Assembly: GCF_018408705.1 (NCBI RefSeq)
Contig: NZ_AP023420.1
Location: 2,542,001 to 2,606,000 of the forward strand
DNA length: 64,000 nt
Direction: 5' to 3'
Source of the DNA: Pusillibacter faecalis
GTDB taxonomy: Bacteria > Bacillota > Clostridia > Oscillospirales > Oscillospiraceae
Below the pieces are notes generated by a model. That model ran no database searches. It saw only the letters and a program-made list of their open reading frames with translations, and was not told the origin of the DNA. How positions within the stretch are numbered: the first letter of the stretch is position 1; the number at the start of each line of letters is the position of its first letter. Of the stretch, positions 49,828 to 58,435 are shown in pieces. The position numbers and the translations under genes were made by a program.

Positions 49828-51204
49828 TTATATTTCCGAATTGGACATAACCTGTTTTTCAGCCATAGACAATTCCCGATGAAGGTGTAACGCCATAAAT
49901 ACAGTGATTACTACGGAAATTACATCCGCGATGGGTTGGGCATATAGGATTCCGTTCATTCCCCATACCATAGGCAGCAGCAAAATGACAGGAACAAAGC
50001 AGACACCTTGTCTACATGCTCCCAAAAAGAAACCTGCCGCACCTTTGCCCAAGGCAAGGAACAAAGAGGAGTAAACCGTGTAGAAACCAAAAAGAATGAA
50101 TGTGATCCCATTTGCAAACAGTGATTTTTGACCTGCTAAAATCATTTGAGTATCTCCCTCAGTAAATTGAGAGATAATCTGCGTAGAAAAAACGGCCATC
50201 ACCAAGCCCACAACTAAGCAGAAACTTGTAGACCAAATGATTGAGGTTTTGATTGCTTCGCGCAGGCGATCAAACTTCTTTGCCCCATAGCTGAATCCAG
50301 CAATAGGCTGGAACCCTTTCAGAAATCCAAAGACAACAAGAGTTCCCATAGAAGTAATTCGCGTAACCGCCCCCATGCCTGCAATGACCGAATCGCCATA
50401 ATTGCTGGATGCGCGGTTAATTAGCGCAATCGAAAGACTTGTCAGCAGTTGGAACACCAAAGTGGGAACTCCAATTTTCAAAATTTCCGCCATCATTTGC
50501 CTCGTAGGAGAAAATATTTTTATACTGAACGAAAATACGCTTTTTTTTCGCAGAACATAGGTAAGATAAACAAGCGTGGATACCATTTGCGAAATTGCTG
50601 TGGCGATTGCTGCACCTTCTACTCCCATGTCCAAAGTATAAATGAAAAGAGGGTCTAATCCGATGTTCAATACGGCTCCCAATAGCAAGGCACACATGGT
50701 CGTTTTTGCTGCCCCCTCGCTACTTACAATATTGTTCATTGTTACATTAAACACATTGAAAATACAGGACAGCACATAAATTCTTGCGTATGTCAAGGCA
50801 TACGGCATAATTGTTTCCGTCGCGCCCAACATTACCAAAATTGGTTTAAGGAAAATCGTAGAAAGTAGGATGATAATAGCACCAATCAGAATACTGCTAT
50901 ACAGTGCGGTGCTTGCCACTTTATCGGCGGTATCTTTATCTCCGCGCCCCAATAGTCTTGACAGATAGGATGCGGCTCCGTTACCGAACATAAGGCCTAA
51001 ACCAACCACGACTTGTCCCAACGGAAATACGACAGAAATAGCACCCATTTGACTTTTGCCCAAGCCACTCACAAAATAGGCATCCACCAGATTATAGAGT
51101 GCATTGATCAACATCCCAATCATAATCGGTATGCCGAGAGCCATCAGAGCTTTGGGGATTGGCGCACTGCCCAAAAGCTCAAGTTTGTTGTTGCGTTCAT
51201 TCAT
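49828..51204 (-). CDS. MATE-family multidrug efflux transporter
   Basis: 458 aa with about 12 membrane spans. Opening ELLGSAPIPKALMALGIPIM, the NALYNLVDAYFVSGLG segment and the duplicated FQPIAGFSYGAKKFDR are typical of MATE proteins. Exports cationic drugs by ion antiport. Flanked by two PadR paralogs. Confidence 0.9.
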   Translation of the reverse strand: MNERNNKLELLGSAPIPKALMALGIPIMIGMLINALYNLVDAYFVSGLGKSQMGAISVVFPLGQVVVGLGLMFGNGAASYLSRLLGRGDKDTADKVASTALYSSILIGAIIILLSTIFLKPILVMLGATETIMPYALTYARIYVLSCIFNVFNVTMNNIVSSEGAAKTTMCALLLGAVLNIGLDPLFIYTLDMGVEGAAIATAISQMVSTLVYLTYVLRKKSVFSFSIKIFSPTRQMMAEILKIGVPTLVFQLLTSLSIALINRASSNYGDSVIAGMGAVTRITSMGTLVVFGFLKGFQPIAGFSYGAKKFDRLREAIKTSIIWSTSFCLVVGLVMAVFSTQIISQFTEGDTQMILAGQKSLFANGITFILFGFYTVYSSLFLALGKGAAGFFLGACRQGVCFVPVILLLPMVWGMNGILYAQPIADVISVVITVFMALHLHRELSMAEKQVMSNSEI

Positions 51205-51418
51205 TGTTAATTCTCCTTTCGCTTCTTTAAGTATAATTTACAGTAGTATAGATTATAGTATCATACCACATAAATCATAGTACTATAATTTATAGTATAT
51301 GTCAAGAGAAGCGAGGCGATTTGTCTTGACAAAGAGTATAAAATCTAATACTATAATTTATAGCAAATTTGACAGTATTCTTTCATGCAGAAAGCATAGT
51401 GAAAGGGCGTGATTCCAC
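51205..51418. promoter_or_regulatory. Divergent operator region between MATE and PadR B
   Basis: Very AT-rich. ACTATAATTTATAGTA occurs at about 51289-51304, and ACTATAATTTATAGCA at about 51350-51365, with related TAGTATAGATTATAGTATC at 51244-51262. These fit binding sites for the PadR regulators overlapping both promoters. Confidence 0.6.
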
Positions 51419-51940
51419 ATGGCGACCATAGATTTAATCGTGTTGGGAATATTGAAAAAGGAGCCAATGAGCGCCTACGATATTCAAAAGTTAGTAGAAT
51501 ATAGAAACATATCCAAATGGGTAAAAATCAGCACTCCATCCATTTATAAAAAAGCCATTCAGTTAGAAGAAAAGGGGCTAATCCGAGGCGAAATCGTAAA
51601 GGAAGGGAAGATGCCAGAAAAAGCGATTTATTCCCTGACGGAAGCCGGAGAAGCAGAATTTGAACGGCTCATGTTTGAGATTTCTGGAAAACCTATTAAC
51701 ATTTTTCTGGACTTCAACGCTGTTATTGTGAATTTGGATTCCTTGCCACCTGAAAAACAAAAATCGTGCATAGCAGAAATTGAGAAAAATATTAGTACTT
51801 TAAAATCCTATTTGGAACATAATATACAGAAAAAAGAAAATGAGCCCAGTATTCCCGCAACAGGTATGGCTGTTTTGCGTCAGCAGTATGTACTGGTGGA
51901 AGCAATCCAAGCATGGATTGCTTCATTAAAAGAGAATTAA
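51419..51940 (+). CDS. PadR-family regulator B
   Basis: 173 aa, IDLIVLGILKKEPMSAYDIQ at the start and the same domain plan as regulator A (about 40-45% identical by eye). Divergent from the MATE gene. Confidence 0.82.
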   Translation: MATIDLIVLGILKKEPMSAYDIQKLVEYRNISKWVKISTPSIYKKAIQLEEKGLIRGEIVKEGKMPEKAIYSLTEAGEAEFERLMFEISGKPINIFLDFNAVIVNLDSLPPEKQKSCIAEIEKNISTLKSYLEHNIQKKENEPSIPATGMAVLRQQYVLVEAIQAWIASLKEN

Positions 51941-51958
51941 CAATAAATCATTATGCGG

Positions 51959-51993
51959 AAAGACCAGCAACTTTGAGTGGCGCTGGTCTTTTA
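51959..51993 (+). terminator. Terminator of PadR B
   Basis: AAAGACCAGC/GCTGGTCTTT perfect 10-bp stem ending in a T-rich tail. Confidence 0.7.
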
Positions 51994-52081
51994 TATATGA
52001 ATTATAAACTTCAATTAACCTGCATATAGCAATATTCCACGGGCAAAGTATGAATTATACAATGTAGCTGGGTGATGTTAT

Positions 52082-52450
52082 ATGACGAAAGTTGAAGATT
52101 GTCCCGGTTTTGAAACCTTCGGTGCAGATGTCAAAGCCGCACGAGAGACAAAGCGTTTGGCACGAAAAACATTGGCAGAAATGGTTGGGATTGAATGGCG
52201 GTATCTTGCCAACATTGAGAATCAAGGTGCGATTCCGAGCCTGCCTGTGATGATCCAGTTGATTAAGGTCTGCGGACTTCCCGTGGAACGGTATTTTAAC
52301 CCGGAGATCATGCGAGAAGAAAGCGAACAGCGGCAACGGGTCAGCCACAAGCTGAAGCTCTGTCCTGAAGAATACCTGCCGATTATCGAAGGTGCCATAG
52401 ACGGGGCGCTCAAAATGGAACAGACTGCGAAGCAGAAGGAGGACGCATAA
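52082..52450 (+). CDS. XRE-family regulator of IME2
   Basis: 122 aa. HTH at residues ~12-62 (VKAARETKRLARKTLAEMVG then WRYLANIENQGAIPSLPVMI). Similar in size and place to 15182-15547. TATACAAT about 25 nt upstream. Possible repressor of recombinase or mobilisation genes. Confidence 0.75.
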   Translation: MTKVEDCPGFETFGADVKAARETKRLARKTLAEMVGIEWRYLANIENQGAIPSLPVMIQLIKVCGLPVERYFNPEIMREESEQRQRVSHKLKLCPEEYLPIIEGAIDGALKMEQTAKQKEDA

Positions 52451-52477
52451 TCGCGGCCTCCTTCTGGCATTTCTATA

Positions 52478-52777
52478 TCAAGGTTCCCGGCACTTTTTCA
52501 AAAGTTCCCGACACCTCTGCTGGATTTCTCTGGTTTCTGTCACAGTCAGTTCACGCTCGTTTCCGGTAATTTTATCTTCCAGAAAGTTGGCGTATGTACC
52601 CAGCAAAGCGTTCCGTAAATCCTCTGGGGTTTTCTGTATCTCGGCGCTATACCAGTCATTCCGGTGGGGTTCCCATGCCATTAATGTATAACCGTGGCTG
52701 GTCTGAACCACCTCATACAGAGGGTCATCATCCAGATATGCCTGAAACACTTTCAAAACCTTTTCAAAGGTCAACAT
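52478..52777 (-). CDS. Uncharacterised protein beside TnpV
   Basis: 99 aa from the ATG at 52777 (GGAGGTG upstream). MLTFEKVLKVFQAYLDDDPL, then YTLMAWEPHRNDWYSAEI. Contains repeated Trp and charged helices; no family recognised. Co-oriented with tnpV 16 nt upstream. Confidence 0.55.
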   Translation of the reverse strand: MLTFEKVLKVFQAYLDDDPLYEVVQTSHGYTLMAWEPHRNDWYSAEIQKTPEDLRNALLGTYANFLEDKITGNERELTVTETREIQQRCRELLKKCREP

Positions 52778-52793
52778 TTCCCACACCTCCCAT

Positions 52794-53153
52794 TCAGCTG
52801 CAAATCAGTTCCCTGATTAAAATTTCCTCAATCTGTGCCGTTAATGTGTTCATCAGCCCCACCCAACGCATAGGATCACAGGCTTTCAGTTCCTCAGTGA
52901 CACCCGCAGCCTCCATCATGTGAGGTAACATGGTGTCCATACGCTCCTGCGCTGTCCGGTCAATCTCTAACAGGTGTGGATACAGCTCCTCGCTCATCAG
53001 CAGTTGGTTGTAGAGAATGGGACGATGTTCCTTCAGGTAGGATTTTCGCATCCTGCCGTACTTGCCGATAGAAGTTTCCGGCTGTTCAGAAAGTTTTAGG
53101 TTGGGTATATCATAATCTCCACAACGAATGTAAGTCAACTTACTCATATTCAT
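52794..53153 (-). CDS. tnpV: Transposon protein TnpV
   Basis: 119 aa. LTYIRCGDYDIPNLKLSEQP, then GKYGRMRKSYLKEHRPILYN and YPHLLEIDRTAQERM: the TnpV pattern of Tn4451-type elements. Lies just downstream of the recombinase. Role not established. Confidence 0.82.
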   Translation of the reverse strand: MNMSKLTYIRCGDYDIPNLKLSEQPETSIGKYGRMRKSYLKEHRPILYNQLLMSEELYPHLLEIDRTAQERMDTMLPHMMEAAGVTEELKACDPMRWVGLMNTLTAQIEEILIRELICS

Positions 53154-53173
53154 TCTCCTTTGCTCCGTGATGA

Positions 53174-55054
53174 TTAGACTGCTGCGCTGGCTGCTATGCT
53201 GCCTTTGCGCGGTTCTTCTTTCGGTAGCTGTCCGACAGTAGAAAAAACACCTTTTTTCATATCCTCAGCCCGGATCAGGGCTTTCTTAGCGTCCATTTCC
53301 GCTTTTTTCTTCGCCTTGATTTTGTCCTCATACCGTTTCTGTGCGCCGCTGGCTTTCCGCTTCAAATAGTTCTGATGGAGCCTGTCCTTGCGTTCTTCTT
53401 TTTTCCGCAATTCTTCCTGTTCCTCTGGAGTTAAAGGAACCGGCTGTAAGGATGGCGGGATATAGCGTCCTAAAAAATTGAAGTAAATTTCAATTTCCTG
53501 CGTGGTATCCTGACTGCCTTTTCGGGAGCGTTCATGGACAAGGATTTTCTCTACAAACTCGTTGAGCATGGTATTTGTCAGCGTGTCAAAATTCTCGTAC
53601 TTATCAATCAGGGCTATAAATTTCTCCGCTGATTTCTGGCTTTGCTCGTAGCCGGTCACAGCCTTTTCCAGCTCCGCAATTTCAATCTCAAGTGCGTCCT
53701 GCTCTTTGGCATACTGTGCATCAAGCGCCCTATATCGTGCATCCGGCAGCTTGCCGAGGGCATTGTCCTCATAGATTTTGCAAATCAGTTTTTCCAGTTC
53801 TCCGGCTCTCTTTTGAGCAGCGGCCAGATGCCTGCGCTTTTTCGATATATCGGCACTCTGTTGAGCAACCTGCGTTTCCTGAACGGTGTGAATAAATTCC
53901 GTCCGGTCATTTCTGGAATATTCAGCGATAGCCCGGAGCGTGTCAGAAGCCAATGTCAGAACAGCACTCTCATTGATACGGTGTTGTGTAGGGCATAGTG
54001 TCCCACACGGAACTTTGGTATAATTGGAACAGGTATATTGAGAAATCCGCCTGCCATTGTTGGTGCGGTGGACATACATCTTGCCGCCACAATCTGCACA
54101 ATAGAGCAAGCCTGTGAGGGGAGCTGCTTCGCCCCAGCCGTTTGGATAACGCCGTACATTGCTGCGGATTTTCTGCACCAGATCAAAGGTCTGCTGGTCG
54201 ATAATGGCTTCATGGGTATTCTCAAAGATCGTCCACTCGTCCTCAGAAACATAGTGGCTTTTCTTGTCCTTAAAGTGCTTGCGGGTCTTGAAATTGATGG
54301 TGTGCCCCAAATACTCTCGTTTTTTCAAAATGTTCACGATGGTAGATGACCCCCATCCATAGGGGTCTTTGACCGGCTTTGAACGGTTCACACCCTCGTT
54401 GAAGCGGGCAAGGTGTACGACAGGAATTTCAATCCGGTCTGCGGATAATTTGCAGGCGATCTGATAAGGCCCATATCCCTCCAGCGTGAGGGCGAAGATA
54501 CGGCGCACCACTTCGGCAGCTTCCTCATCTACCAGCCAATGCTCCCGTTTTTCGTCCCATAAGTAGCCGTAAATCACAGTGCCGGTCAGGTGCTTGCCGC
54601 TCATGCCTTTTGACTTAAACACAGAGCGAATTTTCCGGCTGGTATCACGGGCGTAAAATTCATTCATGATGTTGCGGAACGGGGTAAAATCGTCATCGCC
54701 TTTCAGACTGTCCACACCGTCGTTGATGGCAATCAGACGAACGCCTCGCTGCCGCAAAACCTCCATAACCTGACCGACCTTCAGATAGTCGCGCCCCAAC
54801 CGGCTCATGTCCTTGATGACGATTGCCTCTACACGCCCTGCCTCCACTTCCTCCATCATCGCCAAAAATCCGGGGCGGTCAAAACGGGTGCCTGAGATAC
54901 CATCATCGGTAAAGTGCGTAGGGTTTGGCAGCCCGTTCCGGCGTGCAAAATCCTCTAACATCTGTTTTTGGTTGGATATGGAGTTGCTCTCGCCCTGTAA
55001 CTCATCGTCCCGGCTCAGGCGCTCGTACAGTGGGGTGATTTTTTCGTTTCTCAT
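53174..55054 (-). CDS. tnpX: TnpX-like large serine recombinase of IME2
   Basis: 626 aa. Catalytic Ser14 (PLYERLSRDDELQG), MSRLGRDYLKVGQ, NDGVDSLKGDDD, zinc ribbon (CADCGGKMY ... YTCSNYTK), coiled coil, FVEKILVHERSRKG end and a basic C-terminal extension (PEEQEELRKKEERKDRLHQN). Its ATG is 92 nt from the crossover in traG. Responsible for excision and integration. Confidence 0.92.
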   Translation of the reverse strand: MRNEKITPLYERLSRDDELQGESNSISNQKQMLEDFARRNGLPNPTHFTDDGISGTRFDRPGFLAMMEEVEAGRVEAIVIKDMSRLGRDYLKVGQVMEVLRQRGVRLIAINDGVDSLKGDDDFTPFRNIMNEFYARDTSRKIRSVFKSKGMSGKHLTGTVIYGYLWDEKREHWLVDEEAAEVVRRIFALTLEGYGPYQIACKLSADRIEIPVVHLARFNEGVNRSKPVKDPYGWGSSTIVNILKKREYLGHTINFKTRKHFKDKKSHYVSEDEWTIFENTHEAIIDQQTFDLVQKIRSNVRRYPNGWGEAAPLTGLLYCADCGGKMYVHRTNNGRRISQYTCSNYTKVPCGTLCPTQHRINESAVLTLASDTLRAIAEYSRNDRTEFIHTVQETQVAQQSADISKKRRHLAAAQKRAGELEKLICKIYEDNALGKLPDARYRALDAQYAKEQDALEIEIAELEKAVTGYEQSQKSAEKFIALIDKYENFDTLTNTMLNEFVEKILVHERSRKGSQDTTQEIEIYFNFLGRYIPPSLQPVPLTPEEQEELRKKEERKDRLHQNYLKRKASGAQKRYEDKIKAKKKAEMDAKKALIRAEDMKKGVFSTVGQLPKEEPRKGSIAASAAV

Positions 55055-55077
55055 AGCTGTACCTCCTGAAACAAAAA

Positions 55078-55138
55078 TGCTCTAAGTGATTGCTTCACTA
55101 ACCATGACACAATCATGATTAAGAAGTCACTTAGAGCA
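55078..55138. repeat. Inverted repeat at the IME2 recombinase end
   Basis: TGCTCTAAGTGA (55078-55089) and TCACTTAGAGCA (55127-55138) match perfectly. It lies between the crossover and tnpX, so it may bind the recombinase or control tnpX. Confidence 0.65.
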
Positions 55139-55145
55139 TATATCA

Positions 55146-56095
55146 CCGCTTGCCAGCTTGTACTTCTTATACTGCCTCACAGCAAAGTGCTGGGGACTCC
55201 GGCGCTCCAGCCCGTCAAACATATAGTCCACCGCGTTTTTGAAGGTTTCGTCATCCTCCCGGACTTCCATGCTGTTTATCATTTCCACCAGCGTATTCAT
55301 ATTGCGTTCTTCCTCCGGCCCCTCAAATACGATGTAGGCCACAAGGGCGCAGTACAAAAGGGTTTCGGCTTTGGTCCAGAACTCGTCGCCCTCCTTGCCG
55401 TCGCCTTTGGTGTTGGCGATCAGGGCGGTGACGAATTTCAGCACGTCGCTTTCCGTTTTGATGTAGGCCAGCGGATTGTAGTGCATGGATTTGGAGAAGT
55501 CGATACTATTGAACACCCGCACCTTATATTTCTCCCGTTGCAGGAACCGCCCGCATTGGTCGAGGGTGCCGCCCTTCGGGTCCACCACCACATACGAGGA
55601 GTGGGCTTGAAGGAGCTGCGGGGTCAGCCAGAACCTTGTCTTGCCCGAACCGGACGAGCCGATGACGCAGGCGTTCAGGTTGCGGGCGTTGGCGGGTATC
55701 TTCGGGCGGGTGTTCATGGTAAGGAACTCCGTCCCGGTCAGAATGACATTGTTCTGAAATTTGGGGTCTACAAACGGCTTTATATCCTCCTTTGTTCCCC
55801 AGCGGGCGGTGCCGTACTCCGCATCCCGCCGGAATTTCTTTGCCTGCTTGATTTTGGACTGTATCAGCAGATACACCCCAGCCGCACCGGCGAGGCCCAC
55901 CAGCAGATCAATGCCACCCAGCCCCGGCCAGTAAGTTTCAAAGGCTTTGGGGAAGGTGTCGAGCATCCCCATGAGCTTTGTCCCGAAGTCTGCGCCGGGC
56001 GCGATACGGTAGGCCGTCCCGATTTTGGAGAAAAACCAGAACACAAAGAGGTACGGCAGGTTGGGGAGCACATATTTTCTGATCTTGTCACTCAA
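55146..56095 (-). pseudogene. traG: traG/virD4 N-terminal half, separated by IME2
   Basis: From the ATG at 56095: membrane segments, RRDAEYGTARWG, Walker A IGSSGSGKTRFW (~146-153) and FAVRQYKKYKLASG up to the GG crossover at 55146-55147. Past it the frame reads DICSK from the element and stops. 950 nt, the same as ICE1. The start overlaps the DUF3801 stop as ATGA. Confidence 0.92.
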
Positions 56096-56562
56096 CGTCC
56101 GTCCTTCACCGCCTCTCTGGTCCGCTGCTTCTCCTTCGGCTTTGTCCTGATCTGCTCCGTGAGCTTGCGGAGCTGGCCGAGGATAGAAGTCTTGTCCTGG
56201 TCTTTGTTCAGCACCTTTGTACTGTATTTCTGGAAGGCCGCCGTGATGGCGTCCGCCTGATTGGCTTTGAAGAACAGCAGGTAATGGCCGGGGCTCACTT
56301 TATGGAAAGCGTAGTCCACATGGAACTCCTTCGCTATCCGGTCAAAATCCTTCGGCGCACCCACATACTGCATGGCGTTTTTGCCGCCGTAGTGGTTCAT
56401 CAGCTTCTTCACGCTCTGGCGGCCCTGCGGGGTCAGCGCCTTTCGGTGCTGCTTTTGCAGCGCCCGAACCACCTTGCCAAGAGCGGCGGCCAGCACTTTT
56501 CCCGTCAGCTTCGCCGTCTTGATCGAAAGTGCAACTGTTTTTTGGTTTACTTCTTCCTGCAT
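56092..56562 (-). CDS. DUF3801 (PcfB-like) protein of ICE2
   Basis: 156 aa from the ATG at 56562 (GGAGG upstream). ALSIKTAKLTGKVLAAALGK, QSVKKLMNHYG and VDYAFHKVSPGHYLLFFKAN. Associated with the coupling protein in Gram-positive conjugation. Homolog of 1591-2064. Confidence 0.8.
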   Translation of the reverse strand: MQEEVNQKTVALSIKTAKLTGKVLAAALGKVVRALQKQHRKALTPQGRQSVKKLMNHYGGKNAMQYVGAPKDFDRIAKEFHVDYAFHKVSPGHYLLFFKANQADAITAAFQKYSTKVLNKDQDKTSILGQLRKLTEQIRTKPKEKQRTREAVKDGR

Positions 56563-56629
56563 AAAACCTCCTTTCCGTCAGGGCTTCCGGTAGACGGGAG
56601 GCCCCCGTACACTCCGGGACAACAGAAAA

Positions 56630-56652
56630 CCTCGGGCCAATGTGGCCCGAGG
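56630..56652. repeat. Family A palindrome, copy 16
   Basis: Arms CCTCGGGCCA and TGGCCCGAGG, one nt past the stop at 56654. Confidence 0.85.
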
Positions 56653-56653
56653 T

Positions 56654-57673
56654 TTACCGCTCGGCATCCCTGCCGGACGGAGCTTTCTTTTCCGGCTCCG
56701 TCTGGACTTTTTCGCCCTGTTCCCGCATGGTCTGCAAGATAGAGGGCTTCTTTTGAAGCTGGGAGGGCTTTTCGCCGGACAGCGGCTTGATACATTCCAG
56801 ACGGTCAGCCGCCCGGATGGCGTTGTCCGTGAGCTGCCGCTGCCATGCGCCCACGCTGGGAGCCCAGCGAAAGCCGTTGCTTTTCAACTCGGCCCGGGTG
56901 TCTGCGTCGGGCTTTCCGTCAAAGAACACCTGCAAGCGGTTGTCCTCCCGGTTCATTTCCACACGGCCCCCGTCAAACTCCCAGCCGGAAAACTCCCGCT
57001 GCGCCTGTTTGGAAAGCTGTTCGATACGGGCCTTTACCCGGCGGATCTCCGCGTTGTTGTTGGTAAGCTGGTAGCTTTCAAAGGGCCTCGGGTCGCTCCG
57101 CCAGCTTGACGCCATGCTGGCTTTCAGCTTTTCGATCTGGTCAGGCGACAGCAGCGCACAGCCGTCCAGTTTACCATGCTTGCGGTAATAAGCGTTGACC
57201 TCCTTCATAATGAGCTGGGAGCGTTCCAGCCCGTCCAGCTTTTTCTGGAGCTTTTCAATGGCCGCCGGGTCGTCGGCGCTGATACCGCCCATGCCGGTGC
57301 TGCGTATCTTATCCAGCAGCCCTTGAATATGCCGCCATTCCTCCATGTTGCTGTCCCGCGCCCGGTTCTGTTTTTCTTTCTTTCCCACCGGGAAATTGGA
57401 AGGCCCGGCGATCAGCACAGAGGGAACCCTCGCGTCAATGGCAAAGCCCTGGTTCATGTTTTCGGCCAGCTTGCGGGCGTAGGTGTCTAACAGATGGTCG
57501 ATCTTCTCATGGTACATGGGGTCCACCCGGGATTTTTGCTGTTCGGCTATGGCTGCGGCCTTGTCCACCATTGCCCGGTATTCCGCCGTTGCGCTCCCTT
57601 CCTTATAGTCAGAAAAGCTGTTCATTTCCTTTGCCCGGCGGGCGGCCCCTTCATTGATGGGGTAATAGTTGAT
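56654..57673 (-). CDS. Conserved conjugative-element protein, unknown function
   Basis: 339 aa if started at ATC 57673, which lies 8 nt after AAAGGAGG and gives the natural opening INYYPINEGAARRAKEMNSF. The ATG at 57703 lies in a palindrome without a ribosome site. Helical N-terminal two thirds (DPMYHEKIDHLLDTYARKL). The C-terminal domain (LQVFFDGKPDADTRAELKSN then GFRWAPSVGAWQRQLTDNA) resembles the small domain found at the ends of many plasmid proteins. Absent from the ICE1 block. Confidence 0.6.
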   Translation of the reverse strand: MNYYPINEGAARRAKEMNSFSDYKEGSATAEYRAMVDKAAAIAEQQKSRVDPMYHEKIDHLLDTYARKLAENMNQGFAIDARVPSVLIAGPSNFPVGKKEKQNRARDSNMEEWRHIQGLLDKIRSTGMGGISADDPAAIEKLQKKLDGLERSQLIMKEVNAYYRKHGKLDGCALLSPDQIEKLKASMASSWRSDPRPFESYQLTNNNAEIRRVKARIEQLSKQAQREFSGWEFDGGRVEMNREDNRLQVFFDGKPDADTRAELKSNGFRWAPSVGAWQRQLTDNAIRAADRLECIKPLSGEKPSQLQKKPSILQTMREQGEKVQTEPEKKAPSGRDAER

Positions 57674-57692
57674 GGTATGCACCTCCTTTATG

Positions 57693-57715
57693 CTTCGGGC
57701 CATGCTGGCCCGAAG
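57693..57715. repeat. Family A palindrome, copy 17
   Basis: Arms CTTCGGGCCA and TGGCCCGAAG, two nt past the ardA stop (57718). Confidence 0.86.
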
Positions 57716-57717
57716 TC

Positions 57718-58431
57718 TTACCGTTCTTCATGGGAAGGCCCCGCCTTGTCCTTTTTCGGAGCGGGTGGGGCTTCTTGAAACCGTTTGAGCGCGCCGAGAA
57801 TGGAATGGACAGGCTCGGCCTTTTCGGGATAGGCAAATACCCGGTGTTCCGGCGGTATGTCCTGCGTCCCGTGGTAATGCTCCTTAAAGCCCACCGAGTC
57901 CGCCGCCACATATCCGCCGGGAGCGAATACGCCGCCCTCGTTGATACGCATATCCCGCCCGTATGCCTCATAATCGAAGTAGCCTTGAATGTGCTCCGGT
58001 ATGTCGATGGTCCCCAGCTCGTCGGCGTACAGATGGCCCAGCCCTTCATCATCGGAAATATCCGGGTAAAAGCGGTAGAGGTCAAGGTTCTGCGTCAGGT
58101 TGATTAGGTCCTTCACGCTGCTCGTGTGTTTTCCCAAGACAAGCGCGGCCTCAAAGGTTTCCAATCCGCCCTTGTCCCGTACTTCCAGCAGAGCATGGCC
58201 CAGCTCGTTCAGCTCGTCGATGTTCTCGTACTCGTCCAGATAGTCGTACAGCCCCAGCACATCGCTGTCAAAGCTGGTAATAAACACTTCGCTGTACTGC
58301 TTTCCGTCTATCCCGATTTTGGCAAGGGCGGCCTGTACCTCCTGTGTGGTCGTGGGAAAATGCACCGTCGTTCCCACCTCAATCCCCATCATGGGGTACA
58401 GGGCTGTGTTGGTTATATAGGCTTCAAACAT
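57718..58431 (-). CDS. ardA: Antirestriction protein ArdA of ICE2
   Basis: 237 aa from the ATG at 58431 (GGAGG upstream). FEAYITNTALYPMMGIEVGT opening and GYFDYEAYGRDMRINEGGVF. Acidic DNA mimic that blocks type I restriction. Homolog of 2120-2827, 4 nt from the methyltransferase. Confidence 0.87.
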   Translation of the reverse strand: MFEAYITNTALYPMMGIEVGTTVHFPTTTQEVQAALAKIGIDGKQYSEVFITSFDSDVLGLYDYLDEYENIDELNELGHALLEVRDKGGLETFEAALVLGKHTSSVKDLINLTQNLDLYRFYPDISDDEGLGHLYADELGTIDIPEHIQGYFDYEAYGRDMRINEGGVFAPGGYVAADSVGFKEHYHGTQDIPPEHRVFAYPEKAEPVHSILGALKRFQEAPPAPKKDKAGPSHEER

Positions 58432-58435
58432 GGGC

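Larger units (their letters stand above)
41013..55145. mobile_element. IME2: Tn4451-like mobilizable element inserted in traG
   Basis: 14.1 kb bounded by the two traG halves with GG at both crossovers. Ends share GACTTYTTAATC as imperfect inverted repeats. Contents: TnpW, replication pair, Cys-rich protein, RelB-YafQ, MOBQ relaxase with oriT, DUF3847, three sigma-like factors, KTR protein, PadR-MATE-PadR cargo, XRE regulator, TnpV, TnpX. Confidence 0.9.
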
